DNA of 64,000 nt from Effusibacillus dendaii (GTDB lineage: Bacteria; Bacillota; Bacilli; Tumebacillales; Effusibacillaceae). The notes under the pieces are model-generated. The model did not search any database. It saw only the letters and a list, made by a program, of their open reading frames with translations, and was not told the origin of the DNA. The position numbers were made by a program, and so were the translations under genes. Location: positions 1,951,001-2,015,000 of the forward strand of contig NZ_AP023366.1 of the NCBI RefSeq assembly GCF_015097055.1, written 5' to 3'. Below, piece after piece: positions 37,066 through 45,052 of the stretch (the stretch's first letter is position 1; every line of letters begins with the position of its first letter).

Positions 37066-37390
37066 TTAATCAGTAGTGACTTCACCCGTCCAGGCCAGCA
37101 TGCCGCCTTGTAAGTTATACAGCTTTTCAAAACCATGCTGTTTTAAAAGATTATAAGCCATTATACTGCGCCTGCCACTTCGACAAATTAACAAATATTC
37201 GTGATCCGGATTCAATTCGCCGATCCGCGACTCCAATTCGCCAAGCGGAATCAGCTTCGCTCCCGAAATATGCCCGCCCGCATATTCTTCCGGCTGACGA
37301 ACGTCAATCAATTCCAGCTGCTTGTTTTTTTTTCAACAAGTTCAGTTCTTCTGGTCCATTTACATGTTTGTACACGGTTAAATCCTCCAT
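37066..37390 (-). pseudogene. Rhodanese-domain sulfurtransferase with a one-base frameshift
   Basis: ATG 37390 follows GGAGGGG and reads MEDLTVYKHVNGPEELNLLK. The rest, from ELIDVRQPEEYAGGHISGA to the end, is in another frame and carries the active-site loop ICRSGRRS. The break is a run of nine A (minus strand, about 37325-37333); eight would restore one frame of about 107 residues. It may be a sequencing error or a real mutation. Single rhodanese domains carry sulfur as a persulfide on the loop cysteine. The 5' untranslated region is unusually structured. Confidence 0.8.
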
Positions 37391-37394
37391 TGAA

Positions 37395-37516
37395 ACCCCT
37401 CCATAGCGCGATCCGGCAGTTTACTGCCGTGACGCGACTTGTGCCCTTTGGGTGCATAGCGAGACCTGGTGTGTCTATGCTTTTTTCATCATAACGATCC
37501 TGCCGATTTCTTGCAA
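37395..37516 (-). promoter_or_regulatory. Promoter and structured 5' leader of the rhodanese gene
   Basis: On the minus strand, -35 TTGCAA (37511-37516) and -10 TATGAT (37488-37493) are exactly 17 bases apart. The transcript would begin near 37482 with a GCATAG/CTATGC hairpin, then a small GTGCCC/GGGTGC-type hairpin, a GCG...CGC stem enclosing CGGCAGTAAACTGCCG, and finally the ribosome site GGAGGGG. A second GCTATG near the ribosome site could pair with the first CATAG arm, so two alternative folds are possible. I do not recognise a known riboswitch. Confidence 0.55.
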
Positions 37517-37620
37517 ATTCTGAAGGACAGTTACAGATGATTTACCCCAATTCGTTCGATATATGGCATAATAAGGTCAATCATATCTATTAAAATCCAA
37601 TCAAAATAAGGAGTTTGCAA

Positions 37621-38118
37621 ATGAGAAAAATTCTCTTGGTTACATTCTTATCCTTGCTGGCCGCCGGATGCTCAACCGCTTCCGAACCGGCCCATCAACA
37701 TACAACTTCATCGGACGCTCTGCAAAACTCAAACATGGATGAAAGCAAAGGAGACATCTTTCAGAAAACTTCATCCGCCGATCATCTGCCATCTTTCGTC
37801 ACGAACAAACCGCAAGCGATCCAGGACGCTTATAAGACGGCAGGCAAAAACATCAGCCTGCTGCAAAAAATGCCCTGCTATTGCGGATGCGGGGAAATTG
37901 GCCACAAAAGCAACGCAGATTGTTTCGTGCAGCAAACCACTTCTGACGGTATCGTCTGGAATTCACATGCCACAACCTGCAACACCTGCATGAACATTGC
38001 CCTGGACGCCGCCAAAATGCAATCGGAAGGAAAGTCCGAAATAGAAATCCGGGCTTACATTGATTCCACCTACAGTAAAACAGGCCAAAAACCGACACCC
38101 ACACCGATGATTAACTAA
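37621..38118 (+). CDS. PCYCGC-motif lipoprotein
   Basis: A 165-residue lipoprotein. The signal peptide MRKILLVTFLSLLAAGCST ends in a lipobox with C18 as the lipidated residue. The core has the diagnostic PCYCGCGE motif and further cysteines (NADCF, TTCNTCMNIA), suggesting metal or thiol chemistry outside the membrane. AAGGAGTTTGCAA precedes ATG 37621; a TTG at 37615 is also in frame but too close to the ribosome site. Function not established. Confidence 0.88.
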   Translation: MRKILLVTFLSLLAAGCSTASEPAHQHTTSSDALQNSNMDESKGDIFQKTSSADHLPSFVTNKPQAIQDAYKTAGKNISLLQKMPCYCGCGEIGHKSNADCFVQQTTSDGIVWNSHATTCNTCMNIALDAAKMQSEGKSEIEIRAYIDSTYSKTGQKPTPTPMIN

Positions 38119-38140
38119 TTCACAAATTCTATCAAATAAG

Positions 38141-38262
38141 AGAAACGCCTGCTTGCCATAACGGGTTCACTTTTAAGGGTGCAATAGTATCGTTAAATTT
38201 CTTTGAAATGACAATATTATTTTTGCATCTCAAAAGTGAACCCGTAATGCCTGCCAGACGCT
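38141..38262. repeat. Nested inverted repeats between convergent genes
   Basis: An inner pair (38161-38183 and 38223-38245) shares ACGGGTTCACTTTT as a perfect arm, extended to GGTGCAA/TTGCATC. An outer pair (AGAAACGCCTGC and GCCAGACGCTTCT) resembles a normal bidirectional terminator. The inner repeat with its 39-base AT-rich loop may be a tiny element inserted in the terminator loop. Confidence 0.5.
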
Positions 38263-38280
38263 TCTTTCAATGGTTAACCG

Positions 38281-39231
38281 CTATTTATTTACCAATACAA
38301 CGATGATCGATACGAGAGAGAAACAGATGCCTAACAAGTAAAGGAATGCGACCGTTTGAATCTGGGTCAATCCCGACTGCATCAACTGATGGAATGTATG
38401 CCCTTTGTCCGCCTTGTAAATCGGGCGATTTTCCTTCAGCCGCCGAATCGTAACATAAAAGAAATCGAAAATCGGAACGCCCAGAGCCAACACAGGTACC
38501 ACCAAAGATACAAGCGTGGCCGCCTTAAACGCCCCTTCCACTGCAATGGCCGACAAGGTAAAACCGAGAAATGTCGCCCCCGAATCCCCCATAAAAATTT
38601 TCGCCGGATGGAAATTGTGACGCAGAAACGCAAGCGAAATGGCGATCAGCGTTACGGCGTACATGGCACTGGTTGGCTGCCCTTTCAACAGAGAAATGAA
38701 CAGGAGTGTGGTCGCCGAAATGGCAGCGATTCCGCCAGCCAAACCGTCCACCCCGTCAAGAAAATTAAACATGTTCGTAATACCGACCACCCACAACACA
38801 GTAGCCAATACAGATACCCAATAAGTAAACTGATAATAGCCCAACCCACCGAATGGAATCGTAATTCCTTCAATGCGCACATCAAAGTATATCAAAATGG
38901 AGGCGGCTGCAATTTGTGCGATAAATTTTGGAAGAGCAGGAAAATCCTTGCCCCTCGTCTTCATGTAATCATCGATCAAACCGACCAGAAAAATAACCAG
39001 GGCCCCCAACATAAGCCCCACATATTCCGATGATCGTTCGCCCATAATCAGCGTGGTAACGAAGAAACCGACGAACATGGCGGCTCCGCCTAACAACGGA
39101 ATCGGATCGGTGTGGATTTTCCGCTGGTTCGGAATGTCTACAAAACCGGTTTTTAACGCAATCTTCCTCATGACGGGAACTAAAGCGTAGACAACCAAAA
39201 AGGCAAGAGTAAATGTAAATAACTGTTGCAT
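38281..39231 (-). CDS. tagO: Undecaprenyl-phosphate N-acetylglucosaminyl 1-phosphate transferase (TagO/WecA/MraY family)
   Basis: A 316-residue polytopic membrane enzyme. Conserved loops are visible: GLIDDYMKTRG (DD pair), FNFLDGVDGLAGG (catalytic NxxxNxxDGxDG-type loop) and DKGHTFHQLMQSGLT near the end. It attaches GlcNAc-1-phosphate to undecaprenyl phosphate, the first step of wall teichoic acid or other surface polymer synthesis. I set the start at ATG 39231 (MQQLFTFTLAFL) because the first membrane helix begins there; an upstream extension is basic and lacks similarity. Confidence 0.9.
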   Translation of the reverse strand: MQQLFTFTLAFLVVYALVPVMRKIALKTGFVDIPNQRKIHTDPIPLLGGAAMFVGFFVTTLIMGERSSEYVGLMLGALVIFLVGLIDDYMKTRGKDFPALPKFIAQIAAASILIYFDVRIEGITIPFGGLGYYQFTYWVSVLATVLWVVGITNMFNFLDGVDGLAGGIAAISATTLLFISLLKGQPTSAMYAVTLIAISLAFLRHNFHPAKIFMGDSGATFLGFTLSAIAVEGAFKAATLVSLVVPVLALGVPIFDFFYVTIRRLKENRPIYKADKGHTFHQLMQSGLTQIQTVAFLYLLGICFSLVSIIVVLVNK

Positions 39232-39427
39232 CGTAAGAAAAGCCTCCCACCTGCGAGTCTTACCTATTAGGATGTTCCGTTTGCGTGATTTCTTCCATGG
39301 GAAAATCTTTATCCGCAAGTCCCCCTCATTATATCAGACAACGGTAAACGAAAGGAATACATATTTAACAGTTCAAAATCATACGTTCTAATGACGGATG
39401 TTTTGTTTGATTCAGGAGGTGAGATTT

Positions 39428-39565
39428 TTGAGTCTGAACGCTATTCTTGCCGTGATTGCCTTACCCGTCGTATTCGTGCTGGGCAGATATTCTTCCCGTT
39501 ACCGGTTTGTGCGGGTGCGTCCCCGTTATCGACAAAACGTCAAAGAATTTATCAGAGGCAAATAA
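39428..39565 (+). CDS. Small single-span membrane protein (45 residues, TTG start)
   Basis: AGGAGGTGA lies 5 bases before a TTG at 39428. The product is a hydrophobic helix (LNAILAVIALPVVFVLG) followed by a strongly basic tail (RYSSRYRFVRVRPRYRQNV), ending FIRGK. A strong terminator follows 16 bases after the stop. The ribosome site, hydrophobic-then-basic layout and terminator make it likely to be real. Function unknown. Confidence 0.65.
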   Translation: MSLNAILAVIALPVVFVLGRYSSRYRFVRVRPRYRQNVKEFIRGK

Positions 39566-39580
39566 CCCTCATGCAGAAAT

Positions 39581-39608
39581 AGTCGCACCGCAAGGTACGA
39601 CTTTTTTT
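39581..39608 (+). terminator. Terminator after the small membrane protein gene
   Basis: AGTCG-ACC / GGT-CGACT stem with GCAA-type loop, followed by TTTTTTT. Confidence 0.85.
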
Positions 39609-39618
39609 GTCAAACTCC

Positions 39619-40698
39619 CTACAAATAGGCCTCCAGTTTTTGCCGTTTCAATTCCTGGATGAGTTCCTTAATGTGCTGCGAACGATATTTCGAACAGACC
39701 AGCGTAATATCTTCCGTATCCACCACAATGATATCCTGGATGCCCAGCGTTGCAATCAGCTTGTCTCCCGCATTGTGAATAATGCAGTCATGCGTGTCCA
39801 GGTTGATGACATTGCCCTGAATCACATTATCAAACGGGTCCCGTTCCGAAATTTTGTCAAGCGCTCCCCAACTGCCCACATCGTTCCAGCCGAAATCGCA
39901 GGGAACCATGTAGATGTTGTCCGCTTTTTCCATCACTCCATAATCGATCGAAATGGCTGGCAAACGAGGATATACCTGTTCCAGCACCGCCTGCTCCATG
40001 CTGCTGTCCAGCACCGGTCGAATGATTTCCAGACCGTGATGAAGATCCGGGAGATACTGCTCAATCATTCTCCGGATAGTATTGGTATGCCATAGGAACA
40101 TACCTGTATTCCAATACAAATTGGGCTTCGTAATAAACGTTTCGGCTGTCTCCCGGTTTGGTTTCTCATGAAACCGTTCCACCTTATACCCGTGCAAAAT
40201 CCGGTCATACTCTGCCTCGGACACCTGCATATATCCATAACCGGTTTCCGGATAGCTGGGTTTGATGCCAAGCGTTACCACACCGCGAGATCGCTTCAGT
40301 ACTTGACGGCCTTTCTGGATGCTCTCAATAAAAATTTCTTCGTCTTCCACATAATGATCGGCCGGTACCACCAGTAATTCACTATTCGGTTGCCGGTTTG
40401 AAATTTTAGCGGCTGCCAGCCCGATACAAGCGGATGTATCTCTTCCGACCGGCTCCAATATCAGATTTCCCACCGGCAATTCGGGCAATTGAAGCCGAAC
40501 AATATCCCGGTAATTTACATGGCTCACAATATGAATATGGGAGAGCGGGACAAATTTACGCAACCGGTCCACCGTCATTTGCAGCATCGAGCGATTCCCC
40601 GCAATGGTCAAAAACTGTTTTGGCCACTGCATCCGGCTTAACGGCCAAAAACGTTCTCCTTTGCCCCCCGCCATTACAATTACGTTGAGTTGATTCAT
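39619..40698 (-). CDS. Mannose-1-phosphate guanylyltransferase
   Basis: A 359-residue nucleotidyltransferase. The GTP-binding signature MAGGKGERFWPLSRMQWPKQ is at the start, VVPADHYVEDEEIF holds the metal-binding acidic residue, and FHEKPNRETAE and NTGMFLWHTN are conserved sugar-binding loops. It makes GDP-mannose. The carboxy-terminal isomerase half found in bifunctional ManC is absent. It starts 2 bases after the glycosyltransferase stop, so the two are co-translated, and GDP-mannose or a mannose-type donor probably feeds the nearby glycosyltransferases. Confidence 0.9.
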   Translation of the reverse strand: MNQLNVIVMAGGKGERFWPLSRMQWPKQFLTIAGNRSMLQMTVDRLRKFVPLSHIHIVSHVNYRDIVRLQLPELPVGNLILEPVGRDTSACIGLAAAKISNRQPNSELLVVPADHYVEDEEIFIESIQKGRQVLKRSRGVVTLGIKPSYPETGYGYMQVSEAEYDRILHGYKVERFHEKPNRETAETFITKPNLYWNTGMFLWHTNTIRRMIEQYLPDLHHGLEIIRPVLDSSMEQAVLEQVYPRLPAISIDYGVMEKADNIYMVPCDFGWNDVGSWGALDKISERDPFDNVIQGNVINLDTHDCIIHNAGDKLIATLGIQDIIVVDTEDITLVCSKYRSQHIKELIQELKRQKLEAYL

Positions 40699-40700
40699 GC

Positions 40701-41807
40701 TTACGGCCCCCCGTAGTCGTTCATTGAATGAGCCGCTACCCCCGCCCGCTGTTTCCAGGTCCACAAGCTGTTAATCGCAAAATTCCAGCCGGTCATAAGC
40801 ACGATTCCAATTGCGTTGGCTAACAGGGCGGGCAGGAGGAAACGGTCATGAAGCACATACAGTACGGTCAAATTGATGGCAATCCCAAACACCGATACGA
40901 TCAGATATTTCAAGTAGCGAACCAACAAGAGATCCTGCTTGTCCCCCGGCCAGGTAAACGTATCGTTGAGAATAAAATTGGATGTCATCGCCACAAGAGC
41001 GGAAAAGAAACCGGACCAAACGACAGACCACCGCAACAGTTCGTAAAACACCGTAAAGGCTCCCATATTTACCGCGACCCCGGACAGTCCGACAAGCAGA
41101 AACAAAAGAAGCCTTCTGTCTTCCGGACTGGCGGCCACCAACCTTCCCACATGACGAATGTAATTCAATTGTTCCCGAAGACTCATTTTGGATTCATCCC
41201 GATGCCGCTCCTGGAATGCATATGGGATTTCCAACGCATTCTTATAATTCCCTTTCACCAGAATTTCAAGCAGGATTTTCCAGCCAATCGGATTCCATTT
41301 GATGCCTTCAATAACCTGTTTCCTCAGCATAAAAAAACCACTCATCGGATCGGTCACTTTCCGGACCCGGCGCAAAGCGGCCTGTCCAATGAGGCGGGCG
41401 CTTTTCGAAATGATTTTGCGGTGTAGGGCCAGTCCCCGGTCTTCTCCCCCCTGTAAAAATCGACTGGGAAGCACCAGATCGACTCCCTGCTGAATTTTCA
41501 CCAACATTTCGGCCAGCAGTTCCGGCGGATGCTGCAAATCCGCATCCATAACCGCCAGCACGTCCCCTTTGGCCGCTTCAAATCCCCGTATAACGGCAGT
41601 CGCCAATCCCCGTTCAGACGCCCGATGAATATAGCGGAATTGCGGGTAACGGTTCGCCACCTCCTGCAAGATATCCGGTGTATCATCTGTACTGTCGTCA
41701 ACAAAAATAACTTCATACTCTTCGCCGTGCAAAGCCCCCCGAATCCGGTCCGCCAGCAGCGGGATGTTCCCTTTTTCGTTGTACGTAGGTATGATGACGC
41801 TGATCAT
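40701..41807 (-). CDS. Family 2 glycosyltransferase fused to GtrA-type membrane domain (dolichol-phosphate mannosyltransferase-like)
   Basis: A 368-residue fusion. Residues 1-225 are a GT2 domain of the polyprenyl-phosphate mannosyltransferase type (ISVIIPTYNEKGNIPLLADR, VIFVDDSTDDTPDIL, AVMDADLQHPPELL with the DxD). Residues about 240-355 are a GtrA-like four-helix membrane domain (FLLVGLSGVAVNMGAFTVFY, FILNDTFTW, WNFAINSLWTW). It would transfer mannose from GDP-mannose to undecaprenyl phosphate at the membrane. ATG 41807 follows GGAGGC. In one operon with the guanylyltransferase. Confidence 0.9.
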   Translation of the reverse strand: MISVIIPTYNEKGNIPLLADRIRGALHGEEYEVIFVDDSTDDTPDILQEVANRYPQFRYIHRASERGLATAVIRGFEAAKGDVLAVMDADLQHPPELLAEMLVKIQQGVDLVLPSRFLQGGEDRGLALHRKIISKSARLIGQAALRRVRKVTDPMSGFFMLRKQVIEGIKWNPIGWKILLEILVKGNYKNALEIPYAFQERHRDESKMSLREQLNYIRHVGRLVAASPEDRRLLLFLLVGLSGVAVNMGAFTVFYELLRWSVVWSGFFSALVAMTSNFILNDTFTWPGDKQDLLLVRYLKYLIVSVFGIAINLTVLYVLHDRFLLPALLANAIGIVLMTGWNFAINSLWTWKQRAGVAAHSMNDYGGP

Positions 41808-41897
41808 AGATGCCTCCTTCTCAACCACCGCGATGTGCAGTTTTTGACAGGAATTTCCGTATCGTTTAGTATGTTGACTGAAAAACGAGGTGAACAC

Positions 41898-43031
41898 ATG
41901 AGCCGCCGGGATGCTTGGATCTATTCGTTTATCCTGTTTCTTGTACATAAAGTCTCCGTGTTTGGAGCCAGTCTTTTCTTTGTCAGTCGATCGATGCCCT
42001 TTCATTCGATAAAGGAGTACTTGCAGTATGCCCTAATTCAAAATTTTGTACGATGGGATTCACTCTGGTATCTCCGGATTGCAACAGATGGATACGCCGA
42101 ATTAAAACGGGCCGCATTTTTTCCGCTGTATCCCTATCTGATTCGCGGACTGCACTTTGCATTCGATATGCCGTACCGCATTGGCGGTCTTTTGATCGCA
42201 AACGTGACGCTTTTGTTGGCCCTCTATCTGCTGCTGCGTCTGCTTGCAAGGGATTTCAGCCGTTCGCATGCCGTTTACACAGGTCTGCTGCTTGTAGTGT
42301 TTCCCACATCGTTTTATTTTTCTGCGCTGTACACAGAATCTTTGTTCCTGTTCCTGACAGTCGGCTGCCTGCTTTCGATCCGCCAAGAAAAATGGCTGCT
42401 CGCAGGCATATTCGGATTTTTTGCGGCGCTTACCCGAAACACAGGATTTCTGCTTGTCTTTCCATTTTTGTATGCCTACCTGTCAGCGCGCAACTTTCAG
42501 TGGCGGCAGATACGTCCGGATATTGTGGCGATAGCCTTGATTCCGACCGGATTGATTGTCTACATGACACTTTTATTTTTCAAAATCGGGGACCCGCTCG
42601 GTTTCGTCCGCGCCCAGAAATTTTGGAACCGTACTTCTTTATGGCCATGGGCCACTTTGTGGTACGGAACTTGGGACATTCTGACAAAACCGCGCCGGGG
42701 CTGGCCGCTGTGGGATCATGCGTATGAAGCAATCGCCGCCTATTTGGAGCTTCTGCTGATCGGTTTATCCCTCTGGAAACAGAAGTGGCGGCTGCCAAAC
42801 GAGTACCTGTTGTATTTGGTCCCGGCCGTTATCGTTCCCCTCTGCTCACCCAGTATTGGCAACTCGTATTTTTACAGCATTCCACGCTTTATTATAGTAC
42901 TGTTCCCCTTGTTTGCCATCTGGGCCCTGATTTTTAAAAACAAAAGATCGATCGGAATCGCGGCTCTTCTCAGCGTGGCAGGTCAATGGTACCTAATGGA
43001 CAAATTCACCCGCGACTTTTTTGTATTTTAA
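41898..43031 (+). CDS. PIG-V-like integral membrane mannosyltransferase
   Basis: A 377-residue protein with about ten membrane helices. The external loop NFVRWDSLWYLRIATDGY and the AAFFPLYPYLIR motif are typical of PIG-V/GPI mannosyltransferase II-like GT-C enzymes, which use a polyprenyl-phosphate mannose donor. That donor would be made by the divergent GT2-GtrA and guanylyltransferase genes, so the three form a coherent surface mannosylation set. ATG 41898 follows ACGAGGTGAAC. Confidence 0.8.
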   Translation: MSRRDAWIYSFILFLVHKVSVFGASLFFVSRSMPFHSIKEYLQYALIQNFVRWDSLWYLRIATDGYAELKRAAFFPLYPYLIRGLHFAFDMPYRIGGLLIANVTLLLALYLLLRLLARDFSRSHAVYTGLLLVVFPTSFYFSALYTESLFLFLTVGCLLSIRQEKWLLAGIFGFFAALTRNTGFLLVFPFLYAYLSARNFQWRQIRPDIVAIALIPTGLIVYMTLLFFKIGDPLGFVRAQKFWNRTSLWPWATLWYGTWDILTKPRRGWPLWDHAYEAIAAYLELLLIGLSLWKQKWRLPNEYLLYLVPAVIVPLCSPSIGNSYFYSIPRFIIVLFPLFAIWALIFKNKRSIGIAALLSVAGQWYLMDKFTRDFFVF

Positions 43032-43040
43032 AGAAAAGAA

Positions 43041-43090
43041 AACCAAACAGAACCAAACAGAACCAAACTAAAACAAATTAAACCAAATTG
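43041..43090 (+). repeat. Five 10-bp phased AACCAAAC-type repeats
   Basis: Five consecutive 10-base units, AACCAAACAG, AACCAAACAG, AACCAAACTA, AAACAAATTA and AACCAAATTG, directly upstream of the tungstate-operon promoter. The period equals one turn of DNA, and the A-runs could bend it. Confidence 0.6.
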
Positions 43091-43095
43091 ATGAA

Positions 43096-43137
43096 TTGAC
43101 GAAACTCTTGAAATCAAATACACTGGTTTTGATTTCA
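43096..43137 (+). promoter_or_regulatory. Promoter and palindromic operator of the tungstate operon
   Basis: -35 TTGACG (43096-43101) and -10 TACACT (43119-43124) with 17-base spacing. A perfect inverted repeat, TGAAATCAAA (43109-43118) and TTTGATTTCA (43128-43137), brackets the -10 box. Binding of the regulator encoded by the first gene would block the promoter. Confidence 0.7.
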
Positions 43138-43160
43138 CCGGACAAAGAGGTGCGGCGGGG

Positions 43161-44132
43161 ATGAGTAGCAATCCGTTTTTGACGGCAGAGGAAGCTGCCG
43201 ATCTGCTCAAAATTTCGAAATATACGCTGTATGAATTGGTAAAACGGGCGGAACTCCCTGCCCAACGGGTAGGCCGCCAACTGCGGTTCCACCGGGACGA
43301 GCTGAACCAGATCTTACGCGGTTCGGTTGTGGCAACAGGAACAGCCGATTCACAACAGGAAAGCTCAGAAATCAACCTGCTGCCAGATGATAGGAACACG
43401 TCTATTCGCCAATACGCGGCAGATTTGAGATTTGTCGGCAGCCATGATCCTGTAGTGGAGATGTTGGCGGAATTTTTAAAATACGCCTCTCCTTCGGTTG
43501 TACTGGACTGTGCCTTTACCGGCAGCATGGAAGGTCTGCACTCCCTGTATCAAGGTGAGGCAGAATTGACAGGTATTCATCTGTGGGATGAAAAAACGGG
43601 TGAATACAATCTTTCCTTCATCGAGTATCTGCTTCCCGGCGAATCTGTAACGGTCGTCAATCTGGCTCAGCGTGTGCAGGGGTGGATTGTTCCGCCCGGC
43701 AACCCGCTGCAGATGAGGACGATGCAGGATATCGCCAAACCGGGCGTGCGCTTTATCAACCGGCAAAAAGGTTCCGGCACTCGATTGCGAATCGATTCGT
43801 TCCTGCGAAAATCGGGCATTCCGTCTGCTTCCATCACCGGCTATGAATTCGAGGAGACGACCCATTTTGGCGTCGCCTACCGGATCGCAAACGGAGAAGC
43901 AAATGCAGGAATTGGCGTACAAACCTCCGCCAGTCGGCTCGGACTTGATTTTGTTCCACTGTACCATGAGCGTTATGACCTGGTTTGTTTGGAGAAAACC
44001 GTCCAAACGACGCACTGGAAGCAGCTTCTGGCCGTTCTCCGCTCACCCGCTTTTCAAAATGCGATTCGCAGCCAGGCAGGTTATGACCCCACTTTAACCG
44101 GTACGTACATACAGAGAGGAGAAAAAGTATGA
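43161..44132 (+). CDS. Excisionase-type HTH regulator with periplasmic-binding-protein-like domain (tungstate/molybdate sensor)
   Basis: A 323-residue two-domain protein. Residues 5-55 are a MerR/Xis-like helix-turn-helix (LTAEEAADLLKISKYTLYEL, RVGRQLRFHRDELN). Residues 90-320 are a PBP-like ligand domain (GSHDPVVEMLAEFL, RFINRQKGSGTRLRIDSFL, ANGEANAGIGVQTSA) as in molybdate/tungstate-responsive one-component regulators. It overlaps tupA by four bases and its promoter holds a palindrome, so autoregulation by the transported oxyanion is likely. GTGCGGCGGGG precedes the start. Confidence 0.85.
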   Translation: MSSNPFLTAEEAADLLKISKYTLYELVKRAELPAQRVGRQLRFHRDELNQILRGSVVATGTADSQQESSEINLLPDDRNTSIRQYAADLRFVGSHDPVVEMLAEFLKYASPSVVLDCAFTGSMEGLHSLYQGEAELTGIHLWDEKTGEYNLSFIEYLLPGESVTVVNLAQRVQGWIVPPGNPLQMRTMQDIAKPGVRFINRQKGSGTRLRIDSFLRKSGIPSASITGYEFEETTHFGVAYRIANGEANAGIGVQTSASRLGLDFVPLYHERYDLVCLEKTVQTTHWKQLLAVLRSPAFQNAIRSQAGYDPTLTGTYIQRGEKV

Positions 44133-45034
44133 AACAATCATTGAAACGTTTTCGTTCCCTATTGGTTACGACGGCCACCATGTTTGCTCTGGTCGGCTGC
44201 GGTAATTCAGCGGCTCCTGCTCCCCAGCAGTCCACTCCCGCCGCGCAACCTCCGACACCATCGAATCCGAACATTATTCTTGCGACAACCACCAGCACGC
44301 AGGACAGCGGTTTGCTTGATGTTCTGATTCCCGAATTTGAGAAGAAAACCGGTTATCACGTTAAAACAGTTGCCGTGGGAACCGGCCAAGCATTGGCGAT
44401 GGGAGAGAAAGGCGAAGCGGATGTTCTTTTGACACACGCCCCCTCCTCCGAAAAAAAATTGGTCGACAATCAAACGGTCATCAACTATCAATTGGTTGCC
44501 CATAACGATTTTATCCTTGTCGGACCACCATCCGATCCTGCCAAAATCAAAGGGATGAAAACGGCAGTAGAAGCGTTTAAGGCGATAGCAAACAGCAAGT
44601 CGACATTTATATCCAGAGGTGACAATTCCGGTACCGACAAAATGGAAAAATCCTTGTGGAAAACGGCCAACATCCAGCCAAAAGGTGCCTCCTGGTACCA
44701 GGAAAGTGGGCAAGGAATGGGCCAAACGCTCAACGTTACCTCCGATAAAGGCGGCTATACGTTAACAGACCGTGCCACCTATCTGGCGCAAAAGAAAAAC
44801 CTGAATCTGGACATTCTGGTAGAAGGCGAAAAATCCTTGCTGAATATCTATCACGTCATGCAGGTAAATCCGGATAAATTCCCGAAAGTCAATAAAGAGG
44901 GGGCCAAAGCGTTCGACGACTTTATGGTCGCTCCAGATACACAGAAAATGATCGGAGATTTCGGTAAAGATAAATTCGGTCAGGCCTTGTTTTTTCCGGA
45001 TGCCGGCAAGAAAATGGAGGACCTTGGAAAGTAA
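44129..45034 (+). CDS. tupA: Tungstate ABC transporter substrate-binding lipoprotein TupA
   Basis: A 301-residue lipoprotein. A signal peptide with lipobox (MFALVGCGNS, C24) is followed by a Pro/Ala/Gln-rich linker and the TupA signature ATTTSTQDSGLLDVLIPEF, which contacts the oxyanion; KGEADVLLTHA and FISRGDNSGTDKMEKSLW also match. It captures tungstate (or molybdate) outside the cell. Second gene of a four-gene operon. Confidence 0.93.
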   Translation: MKQSLKRFRSLLVTTATMFALVGCGNSAAPAPQQSTPAAQPPTPSNPNIILATTTSTQDSGLLDVLIPEFEKKTGYHVKTVAVGTGQALAMGEKGEADVLLTHAPSSEKKLVDNQTVINYQLVAHNDFILVGPPSDPAKIKGMKTAVEAFKAIANSKSTFISRGDNSGTDKMEKSLWKTANIQPKGASWYQESGQGMGQTLNVTSDKGGYTLTDRATYLAQKKNLNLDILVEGEKSLLNIYHVMQVNPDKFPKVNKEGAKAFDDFMVAPDTQKMIGDFGKDKFGQALFFPDAGKKMEDLGK

Positions 45035-45052
45035 AGACAAGGAAGTGGAAAA

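Noticed and set aside
43041..43090. Calling the phased AACCAAAC repeats plasmid-type iterons or a CRISPR array
   Set aside because: No replication gene nearby, units too short and without spacers.
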